Below are positions 1 through 8,043 of a stretch of DNA of 42,976 nucleotides, piece by piece; within the stretch, counting starts at the first letter, position 1; each line of letters starts with the position of its first letter. The stretch comes from Opitutia bacterium Tous-C1TDCM (GTDB taxonomy: Bacteria; Verrucomicrobiota; Verrucomicrobiia; Opitutales; Opitutaceae). The DNA is taken from the NCBI GenBank assembly GCA_002288455.1, contig NEUS01000019.1, positions 1-42,976 of the forward strand. Direction: 5' to 3'. The position numbers were made by a program, and so were the translations under genes. Under the pieces are notes generated by a model. It was not told the DNA's origin. It did no database searches and saw nothing but the letters and a program-made list of their open reading frames with translations.

Positions 1-1193
1 CCGCCGCTCCCGCCGCGGGCCAGGGTGCCAAGAGCACGAGCGCCACCGTTCGGGTGAACACCGAGAAACTCGATTCGCTGATGGATGTCGTCGGCGAGCT
101 CGTGATCGTCCAGAGCCAGCTGATCGAGTCCTCGCGCCAAGCCTCCAACGAGAACGCCACGCTCCAGCGCAACGTTTCCCAGCTTAGCCGCATCACCAAG
201 GAGCTTCAGTCCACGGCGATGGCCCTGCGCATGATTCCGATCAAGCCGACCTTCCAGAAAATGGAACGCCTCGCCCGCGATCTCGCCCGCGATTTCGGCA
301 AGAAGGTTTCGTTCGTCACCGACGGCGAAGACACCGAACTCGACCGCACCGTCGTCGAGGAAATCGGCGATCCCCTCGTGCACATGGTGCGCAACGCCCT
401 CGACCACGGTCTCGAAAAACCGGAAGACCGCGTCGCCAAAGGCAAAGACGAGACCGGTACCCTGCGCCTCTGCGCCTATCACCAGGGCAGCAACATCGTC
501 ATCGAGCTGCAGGACGACGGCCGCGGCATCGACCCCGACCGCATCTACCGCAAGGCCGTCGAAAAGGGCGTCGTGCCCGCCGGCACCCAGCTCACGCGCG
601 AGGAAATGTTCGCGCTCATCTTCGCGCCCGGCTTCTCCACCGCCGAAAAGGTCACGGCCGTCTCCGGTCGCGGCGTCGGCATGGATGTCGTCAAACGCAA
701 CATCGAGAAACTGCGCGGCAAGATCGAGATCTCGTCCGAGGTCGGCCGCGGCTCCGTTTTCAAGATCAAGCTGCCCCTCACGATGGCGATCATCGACGGC
801 CTCGTCGTCCGCGTCGGCGCGGATCGCTTCATTCTGCCGAGCACCTCGGTCCAGATGGCCCTGCGCCCGACGAAGGAAAGCATCACCACGGTCCACGGTC
901 GCGGCGAGGTCCTCGACCTGCGCGGCCGCTTCGTGCCGGTGCACCGGCTCAACCGCCGTTTCGGCATCCCCGGCGAGGCCAACAATCCGTGGGAAGGCAT
1001 CGTCGTCATCGTGGAAACGTCGGGCAAAACCTCCGCGCTCCTCGTCGACGAAATGGTCAGCAAGCAGGAGGTCGTGATCAAGAATCTCGGCGCCTTCATG
1101 CAGAATCTCCCCGGCGTCGCCGGCGGCGCCATCCTCGGCGACGGCAACATCGCCCTGATTCTCGACCCGGGCTCGCTGCTCAACGCCGCCTGA
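1..1193 (+). CDS. cheA: Chemotaxis histidine kinase CheA, C-terminal part (5' end outside window)
   Basis: Sensor kinase of the chemotaxis array; it autophosphorylates on a His in the P1 domain and passes phosphate to CheY and CheB. The open frame enters from the left edge with no start, so P1/P2 are outside. Visible in order: an Ala-rich linker, the P3 dimerisation helices (EKLDSLMDVVGELVIVQSQ), the P4 ATPase domain with N-box VRNALDHG, G1 box DDGRGID and G2 box GRGVGMDVVK, then a CheW-like P5 domain ending ALILDPGSLL. The GTG at 54 is an internal Val codon of P3, not a start. An HDOD gene follows 59 bases downstream on the same strand. Identity is certain at family level; only the missing N-terminus is unknown. 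Confidence 0.97.
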   Translation, partial: AAPAAGQGAKSTSATVRVNTEKLDSLMDVVGELVIVQSQLIESSRQASNENATLQRNVSQLSRITKELQSTAMALRMIPIKPTFQKMERLARDLARDFGKKVSFVTDGEDTELDRTVVEEIGDPLVHMVRNALDHGLEKPEDRVAKGKDETGTLRLCAYHQGSNIVIELQDDGRGIDPDRIYRKAVEKGVVPAGTQLTREEMFALIFAPGFSTAEKVTAVSGRGVGMDVVKRNIEKLRGKIEISSEVGRGSVFKIKLPLTMAIIDGLVVRVGADRFILPSTSVQMALRPTKESITTVHGRGEVLDLRGRFVPVHRLNRRFGIPGEANNPWEGIVVIVETSGKTSALLVDEMVSKQEVVIKNLGAFMQNLPGVAGGAILGDGNIALILDPGSLLNAA

Positions 1194-1252
1194 GCCGGGC
1201 CCCGCCCGTCGCCGCCAACCGTTTTGCCGCCCAAGTCCCTTTCTCAACTCCC

Positions 1253-2125
1253 GTGTCCGACCAAACTCCTCCCACTCTCGAGCAGGTCTGCGAGCGCGCG
1301 CTCCGGCTGCCCTGTTCGCCGGCCATTCTGCCGCGCCTGATCTCCGTGCTCGTCGCGCAGGACAGCAGCGCCGACGACATCGCCGACATCATCAAGGTCG
1401 ATTCCGCACTCGCGGCGTCGACTCTGCGCCTGGCCAATTCCGCGTTTTTCTCCTCCGGCACGCCGGCCGAAACGGTCTCCGACGCCGTCATCCGCCTCGG
1501 CCAGCGCGAACTCTACCGCTTGGCCGCGCTCGCGCTCGTCAGCCGCTGGGAAACGGGTTCCTCGCGCAGCGATCCCGGCGATTTCTGCCGCCATGCCCTG
1601 TGCACGGCGCTGGCCGCCGAGGTGCTCGCCGAGACCAGCGAGCGGGTCGATCCGCAGACCGCGTACACCGCCGGCCTCGTGTGCGATCTCGGCAAACTGG
1701 CGGTCGTGCACACCTGCGCGGCCTTTTTCCCGCAGATCCGCAACCACTGCGCGGCCCAAGGCACAACCTGGGCGCAGGCGGAAAAAGACATTCTCGGCTA
1801 TTCGCACTCCGATGTCGGCGTGCGGCTGCTGCGGGCCTGGAGCTTTCCGGACGCCCTCGCGGTGGCCGCGGAGTTTTGCGAAAACCCGACGGCCGGCCCG
1901 GCGGAGTCGCTGCCGCTGCTCGCGCATCTGCACGCCGGCAAGTACATCGCGACATCGTTCGGCCCCGGCGTGTCCGAGGACGGATTCCTCTTCGAGCTGA
2001 ACACCGACTTCCTCGCGGAATGGGGTTTCACCCCGGAACTGCTGCAGGAGACGATGGCGATCGTGCACGACCGCGCGAAGCTGCGCCTCCAGGACAAGCT
2101 GACCCACGGAGTCGTTTCGCTCTAG
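1253..2125 (+). CDS. HDOD domain protein
   Basis: A 290 aa protein that is essentially one HDOD domain, a divergent HD-superfamily fold found in signalling proteins and usually lacking catalysis. The frame has no ATG near the domain start. GTG at 1253 places VSDQTPPTLEQVCERA just ahead of the first HDOD helices, so it was chosen; no Shine-Dalgarno precedes it. The second-shell motif reads AGLVCDLGKLAVV, with Cys where a metal-binding His would be in an active HD domain, so hydrolase activity is unlikely. It lies 59 bases after cheA and before a strong terminator, so it is probably the last gene of the cheA operon and may act in taxis or c-di-GMP-linked signalling (inference). Confidence 0.88.
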   Translation: MSDQTPPTLEQVCERALRLPCSPAILPRLISVLVAQDSSADDIADIIKVDSALAASTLRLANSAFFSSGTPAETVSDAVIRLGQRELYRLAALALVSRWETGSSRSDPGDFCRHALCTALAAEVLAETSERVDPQTAYTAGLVCDLGKLAVVHTCAAFFPQIRNHCAAQGTTWAQAEKDILGYSHSDVGVRLLRAWSFPDALAVAAEFCENPTAGPAESLPLLAHLHAGKYIATSFGPGVSEDGFLFELNTDFLAEWGFTPELLQETMAIVHDRAKLRLQDKLTHGVVSL

Positions 2126-2148
2126 GCCGCCGCCTGCCAATCTGCCCG

Positions 2149-2187
2149 CGCCCGTCCGGATTTCGTCCGGACGGGCGTTTGTGTTTT
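2149..2187 (+). terminator. Rho-independent terminator after the cheA/HDOD operon
   Basis: A perfect stem, 2149-2160 paired with 2166-2177 (12 bp, G+C-rich), with the loop TTTCG, is followed by a T-rich run (TTTGTGTTTT) up to 2187. It starts 24 bases after the HDOD stop codon and should end transcription from cheA. Confidence 0.85.
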
Positions 2188-2511
2188 GGCGACACGGTTC
2201 ACGCACGGCATTCGCACCGGCGGAATACCCCGGCACGGTACCCGTCAAGCGCGCCGTCTTCCGCCCACGCGGAGCTCGACGGCCACTGCCATTTCGCGGA
2301 CTGCGCTTCCGGCAAAGTCCGGGCGCTGCGGCCCTACCGAGACCGCCGCGTAACCAAGAAACGGGTACGCCGGATCGCGCAGATGGCTGCCGTGACCCCG
2401 TTCGGGCCCGATCCCCGGACCCGCGACATTCTCCTCGCCTCGCCGGGGCAGGGTTTCCTGCGGCTGGTGCCGTCTGCGACGGGCGTCGACCGGCGCGGCC
2501 GGCGGGAAAAC
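2188..2511. other. Non-coding gap between convergent operons, no clear gene
   Basis: About 320 bases lie between the terminator and the cheD stop. One rightward frame (about 2249-2520) has coding-like third-position GC and stays open through the antisense of cheD. It has no plausible start codon, and the only in-frame ATG is late (near 2389). I recognise no product and see no repeat or RNA structure. Confidence 0.4.
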
Positions 2512-3033
2512 TCAGGCCGCGAGCGAGAGCTTCTCGTTCGCTTCCGGGGTTTTCATCGTGATCGAGCCGGTGCCGACATCGAGGTGGACGGTGCGGTTGA
2601 TCGTGCCGCCGAGGGCGGAGTGCCGCGGAAAAATCCGGGAGCGCGCGAGAATGTCGGTCGTCGCGCGGATGTTGCGCTCGCCGATCTTGAAGTTGTCGTT
2701 GCCGCAGAGCACGGAGGCGCCGCCGGCGAGAAAAATCCGGAGCCGGCTCGGATCGGCCCGCAGGCCGACGAGGGCTTTCAGCAGCAGCGGGATTCCGGTG
2801 TCCGCGAACATCGCGGGCTGGGTCGTGGCTTTCCCGGGCGAGATGGTGGAGTCAGGCAGCATCAAGTGCAGCAAGCCGCCGGCTTTCACCAGCGGGTCGT
2901 AGGCGACGACCGCCACGCAGGAGCCGAGGGCATAGGTGCTGAGCGTGATCGCGGAATTGTTCGACACGCTCATGTCGCCGACCCCGATGACAACGCGTTG
3001 CGCAAAGAGGGCGCCGATAGTGGGAGAGGCCAT
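2512..3033 (-). CDS. cheD: Chemoreceptor glutamine deamidase CheD
   Basis: A 173 aa cytoplasmic enzyme that deamidates Gln to Glu on chemoreceptors, and in other bacteria also works with CheC in adaptation. The CheD signature YALGSCVAV is present. The known catalytic residues fall at the expected spacing: Thr33, Cys39 and His56 (in GGLLHLMLP), the same 6- and 17-residue offsets as in the Thermotoga enzyme. It is the last gene of the leftward cheR-cheB-REC/HD-GYP-cheD set, separated from the upstream gene by 182 bases, so it could also have its own promoter. No cheC is visible in the window. Confidence 0.95.
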   Translation of the reverse strand: MASPTIGALFAQRVVIGVGDMSVSNNSAITLSTYALGSCVAVVAYDPLVKAGGLLHLMLPDSTISPGKATTQPAMFADTGIPLLLKALVGLRADPSRLRIFLAGGASVLCGNDNFKIGERNIRATTDILARSRIFPRHSALGGTINRTVHLDVGTGSITMKTPEANEKLSLAA

Positions 3034-3215
3034 GGCGGATCAGAACGCGGCGGATTGCCCGGCGGACGCAGCGGCGCGCCGGAAATTGAAAATCAGGGTG
3101 TGACGACAGCGAAGCACGGGCATGAAGTAGTGAACGGCCCCGGAGCGGCCTTCTTGAGGGAAACGCGGCGGAATCGCCGGCGTGCCGGCGGCGGGTGGAC
3201 AGGCGGCCATGGGGA

Positions 3216-4535
3216 TCACATGTAGACCAGCAGACGCTGGTTGATCGGCGTGACCTGGTTGTGGCTGCGGATTTTGGCGATCGTGCCGGGGCTCAGGGCC
3301 TGGCCTTCGCCGATCAGGAGCAACCCGTGCGGGCTGTAGATCCCGTTGGCGAGCACCATGCCCGGTTCGAGTTCGTGCAGCATGATCTCGCGGACCTGTT
3401 TCGGCAGCTGCACGAGATTGCTGACCTTGAGGAAGAGCCGGACCGCCTCGGGATCGTAGTCGCTGCCGGACCGGGCAAGGATGGCGTCGATCGCGGCCGT
3501 TTTGGAAAGACCGGATTCGACGAAACCCACCGCCACCGCGAGACAACGCGCCGGCCACGGGATTGCCTCGCCGGCGAGGCCGTCGGGGTAGCCGCGGCCG
3601 TCGTAGCGTTCGTGATGGGTCCGGATCACTTCGCCGACGTCGGCCCGCGCATCGACCAGCGCCGCCAGCGTCTGGCCGTAGATCGGATGGTTGAGAATCA
3701 TCCCGCGTTCCCGCTCGGTGAGCTGGTCGGGTTTCGTCCGGTAGGCGCGCATGACTTCGCGCGGCATGCCGATCAGTCCGAGATCGCAGAGCCACGCGGC
3801 GGTGCGCAGCGCGTGGCGCTCGGCGTCGGTGAACTTGTCCGTCGCCGCCATTTGCGTGGCGAATTCGACGAGCGCCTTGGCCTGGCCGCCGAGGATCGGA
3901 TCGTACGTCGTCAGGATGCGGCGGCAGAGCTCGAGGGAATTTTCGTAGCTGGCGGCGAGCTCCTGGTTCGCGGCGTCGAGGCGGAGTTTTTGCTGCTCCA
4001 GATCGTTGACCTTCGCCTCGAGCGCGACGTTGGCCTCGCTGAGGCGGTTGTTGAGATTCTGGGTCTCGGCCTGGAGCGCTTCGTTGTGCGTGACGAGTTC
4101 GTGCCGTTGCACGGCGTTGCGCACCGTGGCGACCAGTTCCTCGCGCAGCCAGGGCTTGGCGACGAAGCGGAAGATTTCTCCCTTGTTGATCGCATCGACG
4201 ATCGTCGGCAGGGCGAGGACCGCGGTGATGAGAATGCGCGAGGCGTACGGGCGGAGCCGCCGGCTCTCGATCAGGAAATCCAGGCCCATCATTTCCGGCA
4301 TGCGCTGGTCGGAGATGATCACGGCGAAATCCCGCTCCTGCAGGATCGCCAGGGCCTTCAGCGGACTCGTGCACGCCACGACGTGGAAACCCTCGCGTTC
4401 AAGGGTGAACTTCAGCGCCGTCAGCACCACGGGCTCGTCGTCGACGATCAGAATCGTCGAGAGATCGGCGGTCAGCCCCGACGGGATCGGAGCCGTCTGC
4501 GCGGACGGCGGGGAAGCGGGCAGGGCGGGGCTCAT
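3216..4535 (-). CDS. Response regulator with degenerate HD-GYP output domain
   Basis: A 439 aa protein with an N-terminal receiver domain (residues ~27-130; acidic pair DD32-33, phosphoacceptor Asp76 in SDQRMPEM, Lys127 in AKPW), a long coiled coil (~140-200) and an HD-GYP-type domain (~215-345). HD-GYP proteins normally hydrolyse c-di-GMP. Here HHERYDGRGYP (307-317) and NHP (His283) are intact, but the HD pair is CD (250-251) and the late Asp of the AVAD motif is Val336, so metal binding is probably impaired. A further ~90 residues follow. The ATG at 4535 overlaps the cheB stop (ATGA), which implies translational coupling and a role in chemotaxis signalling. Active phosphodiesterase, c-di-GMP sensor or protein-interaction module are all possible. 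Confidence 0.9.
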   Translation of the reverse strand: MSPALPASPPSAQTAPIPSGLTADLSTILIVDDEPVVLTALKFTLEREGFHVVACTSPLKALAILQERDFAVIISDQRMPEMMGLDFLIESRRLRPYASRILITAVLALPTIVDAINKGEIFRFVAKPWLREELVATVRNAVQRHELVTHNEALQAETQNLNNRLSEANVALEAKVNDLEQQKLRLDAANQELAASYENSLELCRRILTTYDPILGGQAKALVEFATQMAATDKFTDAERHALRTAAWLCDLGLIGMPREVMRAYRTKPDQLTERERGMILNHPIYGQTLAALVDARADVGEVIRTHHERYDGRGYPDGLAGEAIPWPARCLAVAVGFVESGLSKTAAIDAILARSGSDYDPEAVRLFLKVSNLVQLPKQVREIMLHELEPGMVLANGIYSPHGLLLIGEGQALSPGTIAKIRSHNQVTPINQRLLVYM

Positions 4536-5638
4536 GACGAGGCGGACGCAAGATGGGCGGAGCCGGAGAGCTGGCTGGCGCAGTGCCGTGAGATATGGTC
4601 CGCGACCAGATCGAGACGCAGTTGGCGCTGGGAGGCGCCGCATTCCCACGCGACTTTCGGCATTCCGTACACGACGCTGCTGGCTTCGTCCTGGGAGAAC
4701 GTTGCGGCGCCGCGTTCCCGCAGGCGGAGCAGGCCTTCGGCGCCGTCGCGGCCCATGCCGGTGAGAACGCCGGCAATCACATGGGGCGCGATCGCCGGGT
4801 CGGCGGCGGACTTGAAGAGAAGGTCGACGGCCGGGCGCTGGTGCCAGACCGCGGGGCCGGTGGTCACGCGGACGCGGTAGTGGTCGGCCTGCCATTGCAC
4901 CATCAGGTGGAAGTTGCCCGGGGCCACGAGGGCGAGGCCGGGCTGGAGGCGATCGCCGTCGACGGCTTCGCGGACCTCGAATTGGCAGAGTTCATTCAGC
5001 CGGTCGGCAAACGTGCGCGAGAACACGGGCGGGATGTGCTGGACGATGGCGATGGGCGGCAGATTGCCGGGCAGATGCGTCAGCACTTCCCGCAACGCTT
5101 CCGTGCCGCCGGTCGAGGCGCCGAGCAGAATCAAATCGCGCGGGGATCCGCCGCGGCGCACCGGCGCCGGACGTTCGGCGGGTCGCGGTGCGACCGGCCG
5201 GGCCGGCGCCGCGGAGGCGGCGGCGCCGCGGGTCATGCGGGCGCCGGCGGACGCCTTGATCCGCGCGATGAGCTGCGGGCCGAGGTCGCCGAAAGAGTAG
5301 GGGCCGCCCGGTTTGGCGAGCACGTCGAACGCACCGAGCCGGAGCGCCTCGAGCGCGTAGTCGGAGCCCCGCTGCGTCAGCGAGCTCATGATGATCACGG
5401 GGAGCGGACGCTGCGCCATGAGGATTTTGAGAAACGTCAGGCCGTCCATCCGCGGCATCTCGAGGTCCAGCGTGAGCACGTCGGGATTGAGCGCCTGGAT
5501 TTTGTCCTTGGCGGCATACGGGTCGACGGCGGTGCCCACGACCTCGATTTCGGGATCACCTTTGAGCGCGTCGCTCACGAGTTTCCGCACCACGGCGGAA
5601 TCGTCGACGATCAGGACGCGGATGGGGCGTTTGCTCAT
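4532..5638 (-). CDS. cheB: Chemotaxis protein-glutamate methylesterase CheB
   Basis: A 368 aa two-domain adaptation enzyme that removes methyl groups from receptors and deamidates them after phosphorylation by CheA. Receiver domain: VDDS near residue 11, phosphoacceptor Asp58 in TLDLEMPRMDG, Lys109 in AKPGG. An Ala/Pro/Arg-rich linker (~130-165) leads to the methylesterase domain with Ser175 (GASTGGTEA), His201 (VQHIPP) and Asp298 (GMGRDGAEG), the full catalytic triad. A short Ser/Ala-rich tail follows. It lies 63 bases downstream of cheR and overlaps the next gene by 4 bases. Length and motifs are standard. Confidence 0.97.
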   Translation of the reverse strand: MSKRPIRVLIVDDSAVVRKLVSDALKGDPEIEVVGTAVDPYAAKDKIQALNPDVLTLDLEMPRMDGLTFLKILMAQRPLPVIIMSSLTQRGSDYALEALRLGAFDVLAKPGGPYSFGDLGPQLIARIKASAGARMTRGAAASAAPARPVAPRPAERPAPVRRGGSPRDLILLGASTGGTEALREVLTHLPGNLPPIAIVQHIPPVFSRTFADRLNELCQFEVREAVDGDRLQPGLALVAPGNFHLMVQWQADHYRVRVTTGPAVWHQRPAVDLLFKSAADPAIAPHVIAGVLTGMGRDGAEGLLRLRERGAATFSQDEASSVVYGMPKVAWECGASQRQLRLDLVADHISRHCASQLSGSAHLASASS

Positions 5639-5701
5639 GCTGGACAGGGGAGACGGTGGATTTCCGGCGGTCCGGCAGGCGGGACCGGGCCGGATCGCGG
5701 C

Positions 5702-6523
5702 TCAGGAGCCGAAGGGTTTTTGGTAGATCGCCGGCCGGATCACCCGGAGACCATGCGTGAGATGGGTGAGGCTTTCGGAGTGCCCGACGAAAAGGTAGCC
5801 GCCGGGCACGAGCCGGCGCGCGAGCCGGTTGACGAGTTCTTCCTGCGTCGGCCGGTCGAAGTAGATCATGACGTTCCGGCAAAAGATCACGTGGAACGGT
5901 TCTTTGAACGGCGGCTCGCCTTCGAGCAGGTTGAGATGGTGGAAACCCACGCGTTCGCGGAGCGCGGCCTTGACCCGGTGGTTTCCCTCCTGCGGGCCGA
6001 AGCCGCGCTGGAAATAATTGCGCACCGTGTCGGGCGGCAGGCGCCGCACCGTCTCGTCCGAGTAGATTCCGGCCGCGGCCTTCGCGAGGATGCGGTGCGA
6101 AATGTCGGTGGCTTCGATCTGCCAGGGCCACGAGGGCAGGCTGCCCGCGAGCGTCATGGCGACCGAATACGGCTCTTCGCCGGAGGAACAGGCGGCGCTC
6201 CAGACGCGGAACTTGGGCCAACGCTCGCTCCGGGAACGTTCGGCCATTTCCGGCACCGCCTTGTCGCGCAGGAAATCGAAATGCGCGATTTCGCGGAAGA
6301 AGAACGTGTGGTTCGTCGAGATCGCGTCGATCAGGTGGCCCAGTTCCTGGTCGGCTCCGGGCGCCTGCAGCAGCCGGCAATAGTCGCCCAAAGTCGGCGT
6401 ATTGGTGGCGCGGAGACGTTTGCCGAGCCGGGCGGACACCAGCTGGCGCTTGTCGGGCCCCAGATTGATGCGGCTGCGCTCGTAAACCAGGTTGCGGATG
6501 AAATCGAACTCGCTGTCCCTCAT
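5702..6523 (-). CDS. cheR: Chemotaxis protein methyltransferase CheR
   Basis: A 273 aa SAM-dependent enzyme that methylates receptor glutamates, opposing CheB. It has the N-terminal helical CheR domain (FIRNLVYERSRINL), the TNHTFFFRE motif, the SAM-binding loop AACSSGEEPYS, and the FCRNVMIYFDRPTQ and VGHSESL motifs of the C-terminal methyltransferase fold. The ATG at 6523 gives a normal start for the family. It is the first gene of the leftward chemotaxis operon and is transcribed away from flgB. A G-rich stretch lies 12 bases upstream of the ATG, rather far for a ribosome binding site. Confidence 0.97.
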   Translation of the reverse strand: MRDSEFDFIRNLVYERSRINLGPDKRQLVSARLGKRLRATNTPTLGDYCRLLQAPGADQELGHLIDAISTNHTFFFREIAHFDFLRDKAVPEMAERSRSERWPKFRVWSAACSSGEEPYSVAMTLAGSLPSWPWQIEATDISHRILAKAAAGIYSDETVRRLPPDTVRNYFQRGFGPQEGNHRVKAALRERVGFHHLNLLEGEPPFKEPFHVIFCRNVMIYFDRPTQEELVNRLARRLVPGGYLFVGHSESLTHLTHGLRVIRPAIYQKPFGS

Positions 6524-6540
6524 GGATAAATTAACCCCTT

Positions 6541-6566
6541 ACATCGGCCTCGGAATTTGGAAATGA
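6541..6566 (-). promoter_or_regulatory. Weak candidate sigma-28 promoter for cheR
   Basis: On the minus strand, GCCGATGT (6548-6541) resembles the flagellar sigma-28 -10 element GCCGATAA. TCATTTCC (6566-6559) lies 10 bases further upstream and is a poor -35 (consensus TAAAGTTT). Transcription would begin about ten bases before the cheR ATG. fliA is encoded in this window, so the assignment is possible, but the -35 match is poor. Confidence 0.3.
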
Positions 6567-6686
6567 AGCGCCGGCCGGTCGTTTTCTCGCGAATTCGTCC
6601 CCGGAGTTTTCCGGCCTCGGCAATTTTTGCCCCGGCCCCGCACCGGCGCCGCCCGGACTGACCGGGCCTTTTCCGGATAAACTCTA

Positions 6687-6696
6687 TCCAATTGGA
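6687..6696. promoter_or_regulatory. Short palindrome upstream of the flgB promoter
   Basis: TCCAATTGGA is a perfect 10-base palindrome about 37 bases upstream of the -24 element of the flgB sigma-54 promoter. A GGATA/TATCC inverted repeat (6675-6689) partly overlaps it. Sigma-54 promoters need an upstream activator site, and this is a candidate, compared in the findings with the palindrome before flhB. Confidence 0.3.
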
Positions 6697-6727
6697 AAGG
6701 CGATGGTTGCGGAGGGCTTCGGGGTCG

Positions 6728-6743
6728 TGGCACCGGCTTTGCT
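6728..6743 (+). promoter_or_regulatory. Sigma-54 promoter of the flgB operon
   Basis: TGGCACC-GGCT-TTGCT matches the sigma-54 consensus TGGCACG-N4-TTGCW at all but one defined base. GG (6729-6730) and GC (6741-6742) are exactly 10 bases apart. With the C at -12, transcription starts near 6754, one base before the flgB ATG at 6755, so the mRNA would be practically leaderless. Confidence 0.85.
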
Positions 6744-6754
6744 TAAGCGGAGGC

Positions 6755-7141
6755 ATGATCGATCCCATCTTCCAAACCGACAACTACCAGTTGGCGCGGA
6801 AGCTTCTGGACGCATCTGCCCTGCGTCACGAAGCCATCGCGACCAATATTGCGAACGCCGAGACTCCGGGCTTCCGCCGCCTCGACCTCTCCCCCGACTT
6901 CGCCGTGCAACTCAAGTCCCGGGTCGAAGCCGGCAATTTCGGCCGCATGCCCGACACCGTCCGCCCCGTGCTGTCCGAAGACCAATCGGCCCGCAGCGTC
7001 CGGCCGGACGGCAACACCGTCGAAATCGAGCGCGAGATGCTCGTCATGAACCGCAACGTCGTGGAGCACGGTTTCCTCACCGAGATCGTCTCCCGGAACA
7101 TCAAACAACTGAAACTCGCGATCACCGGCCGCCAGGTCTGA
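6755..7141 (+). CDS. flgB: Flagellar basal-body rod protein FlgB
   Basis: A 128 aa proximal rod subunit, exported through the flagellar type III apparatus and assembled on the MS ring. The rod-family N-terminal motif ATNIANAETPGFRR is present at residues 29-42, and the C-terminal helix NRNVVEHGFLTEIVSRNIKQLKLAI is typical of FlgB. The frame is open further upstream, but ATG 6755 gives the family-typical N-terminus and is preceded at once by the sigma-54 promoter. An AGG-rich string (GGAGG, 6749-6753) abuts the ATG at a spacing of one base, too close for a normal ribosome binding site. First gene of the block that runs to fliR. Confidence 0.96.
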   Translation: MIDPIFQTDNYQLARKLLDASALRHEAIATNIANAETPGFRRLDLSPDFAVQLKSRVEAGNFGRMPDTVRPVLSEDQSARSVRPDGNTVEIEREMLVMNRNVVEHGFLTEIVSRNIKQLKLAITGRQV

Positions 7142-7172
7142 GCCGGCGCCCGCGACCCGAATCTCTTTCACC

Positions 7173-7589
7173 GTGAACCTCATCTCCGGAATCGACGTCT
7201 CCGCCGGCGCGCTCAACGCGCAGAAAACCCGCCTCGACATCGTCGCGCAGAACATCGCGAACGCCCAGACGACGCGCACGCCCTCCGGCGCCCCGTACCA
7301 GCGCCAGGTCGTTTCCTTCGAATCCGAACTGCTCAAGCGCTCCGCCGGCGGCTCGTCCCTCCAGACCGTCCGCATCGGCTCGATCGCCGCCGACCGCACG
7401 CCCGGCCAGCAGGTGTACAATCCGCAGCATCCGGACGCCGGCCCCGACGGCACCGTCGTCATGCCGAACGTCAATCTCTCCTACGAAATGGTCGACCTCA
7501 TCACCGCGTCGCGCGCCTACGAGGCCAACCTTTCCGTCGTCAAAAACGCCCGCCAGATGGCCCTCAAGGCCCTCGAGATCGGCAAGTAA
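7173..7589 (+). CDS. flgC: Flagellar basal-body rod protein FlgC
   Basis: A 138 aa proximal rod protein. The start codon is GTG at 7173, read MNLISGIDVSAGALNAQKTR, and the family motif AQNIANAQTT follows. The C-terminal LSYEMVDLITASRAYEANLSVVKNARQMALKALEIGK is the standard FlgC ending. It lies 31 bases after flgB with no Shine-Dalgarno. It is assembled with FlgB, FlgF and FliE between the MS ring and the distal rod. Confidence 0.96.
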   Translation: MNLISGIDVSAGALNAQKTRLDIVAQNIANAQTTRTPSGAPYQRQVVSFESELLKRSAGGSSLQTVRIGSIAADRTPGQQVYNPQHPDAGPDGTVVMPNVNLSYEMVDLITASRAYEANLSVVKNARQMALKALEIGK

Positions 7590-7610
7590 TCCCGCTCCGC
7601 CTTACCCGCC

Positions 7611-7949
7611 ATGCTGCCCATCGGCTCCGTCAATCCGCTCGCCGCTTCCGCTCTCCAGCGCATCGATGCGCCGCTGCCGAAGATCGGCCTCGGCCAAGGT
7701 CTCGGATCCCCGCAGTCCATCGCCCCGAGCGAAGGCTTCGGCAGCATGCTCGACGGCCTCGTCGCCACGGTCGACGGCAAGCAAAAGGACGCCCAGGCCG
7801 CCACGCGCAAAATTCTCCTCGGTGAATCCGACCAGCTGCACCAGAGCGTCATCGCGATGCAGGAAGCTTCGGTCGCTTTCACCATGATGGTCGAGGTGCG
7901 CAACAAGCTTGTGGAATCCTACCAGGAGCTGATGCGCATGCAGGTATGA
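7611..7949 (+). CDS. fliE: Flagellar hook-basal body complex protein FliE
   Basis: A 112 aa adaptor joining the MS ring to the rod. The C-terminal half holds the FliE signature: GESDQLHQSVIAMQEASVAF followed by TMMVEVRNKLVESYQELMRMQV. The N-terminus is low-complexity, as usual. It follows flgC by 21 bases. A 94-base non-coding spacer, T/C-rich in part, separates it from fliF. Confidence 0.95.
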   Translation: MLPIGSVNPLAASALQRIDAPLPKIGLGQGLGSPQSIAPSEGFGSMLDGLVATVDGKQKDAQAATRKILLGESDQLHQSVIAMQEASVAFTMMVEVRNKLVESYQELMRMQV

Positions 7950-8043
7950 GTTCCGCCGTCTCCCGAATTTCACCCAGCTTCGCTCCTTTTTCTTTCCTTT
8001 CCGTCCGTTGCCTTGAGCACGGCGCCGCCCGCCTGTCCGTCCG

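Noticed and set aside
1600..3225. Long rightward open frame of 541 codons
   Set aside because: It runs antisense through cheD and out of frame through the HDOD gene, is Arg/Gly-rich and matches no family; high GC leaves such frames open.
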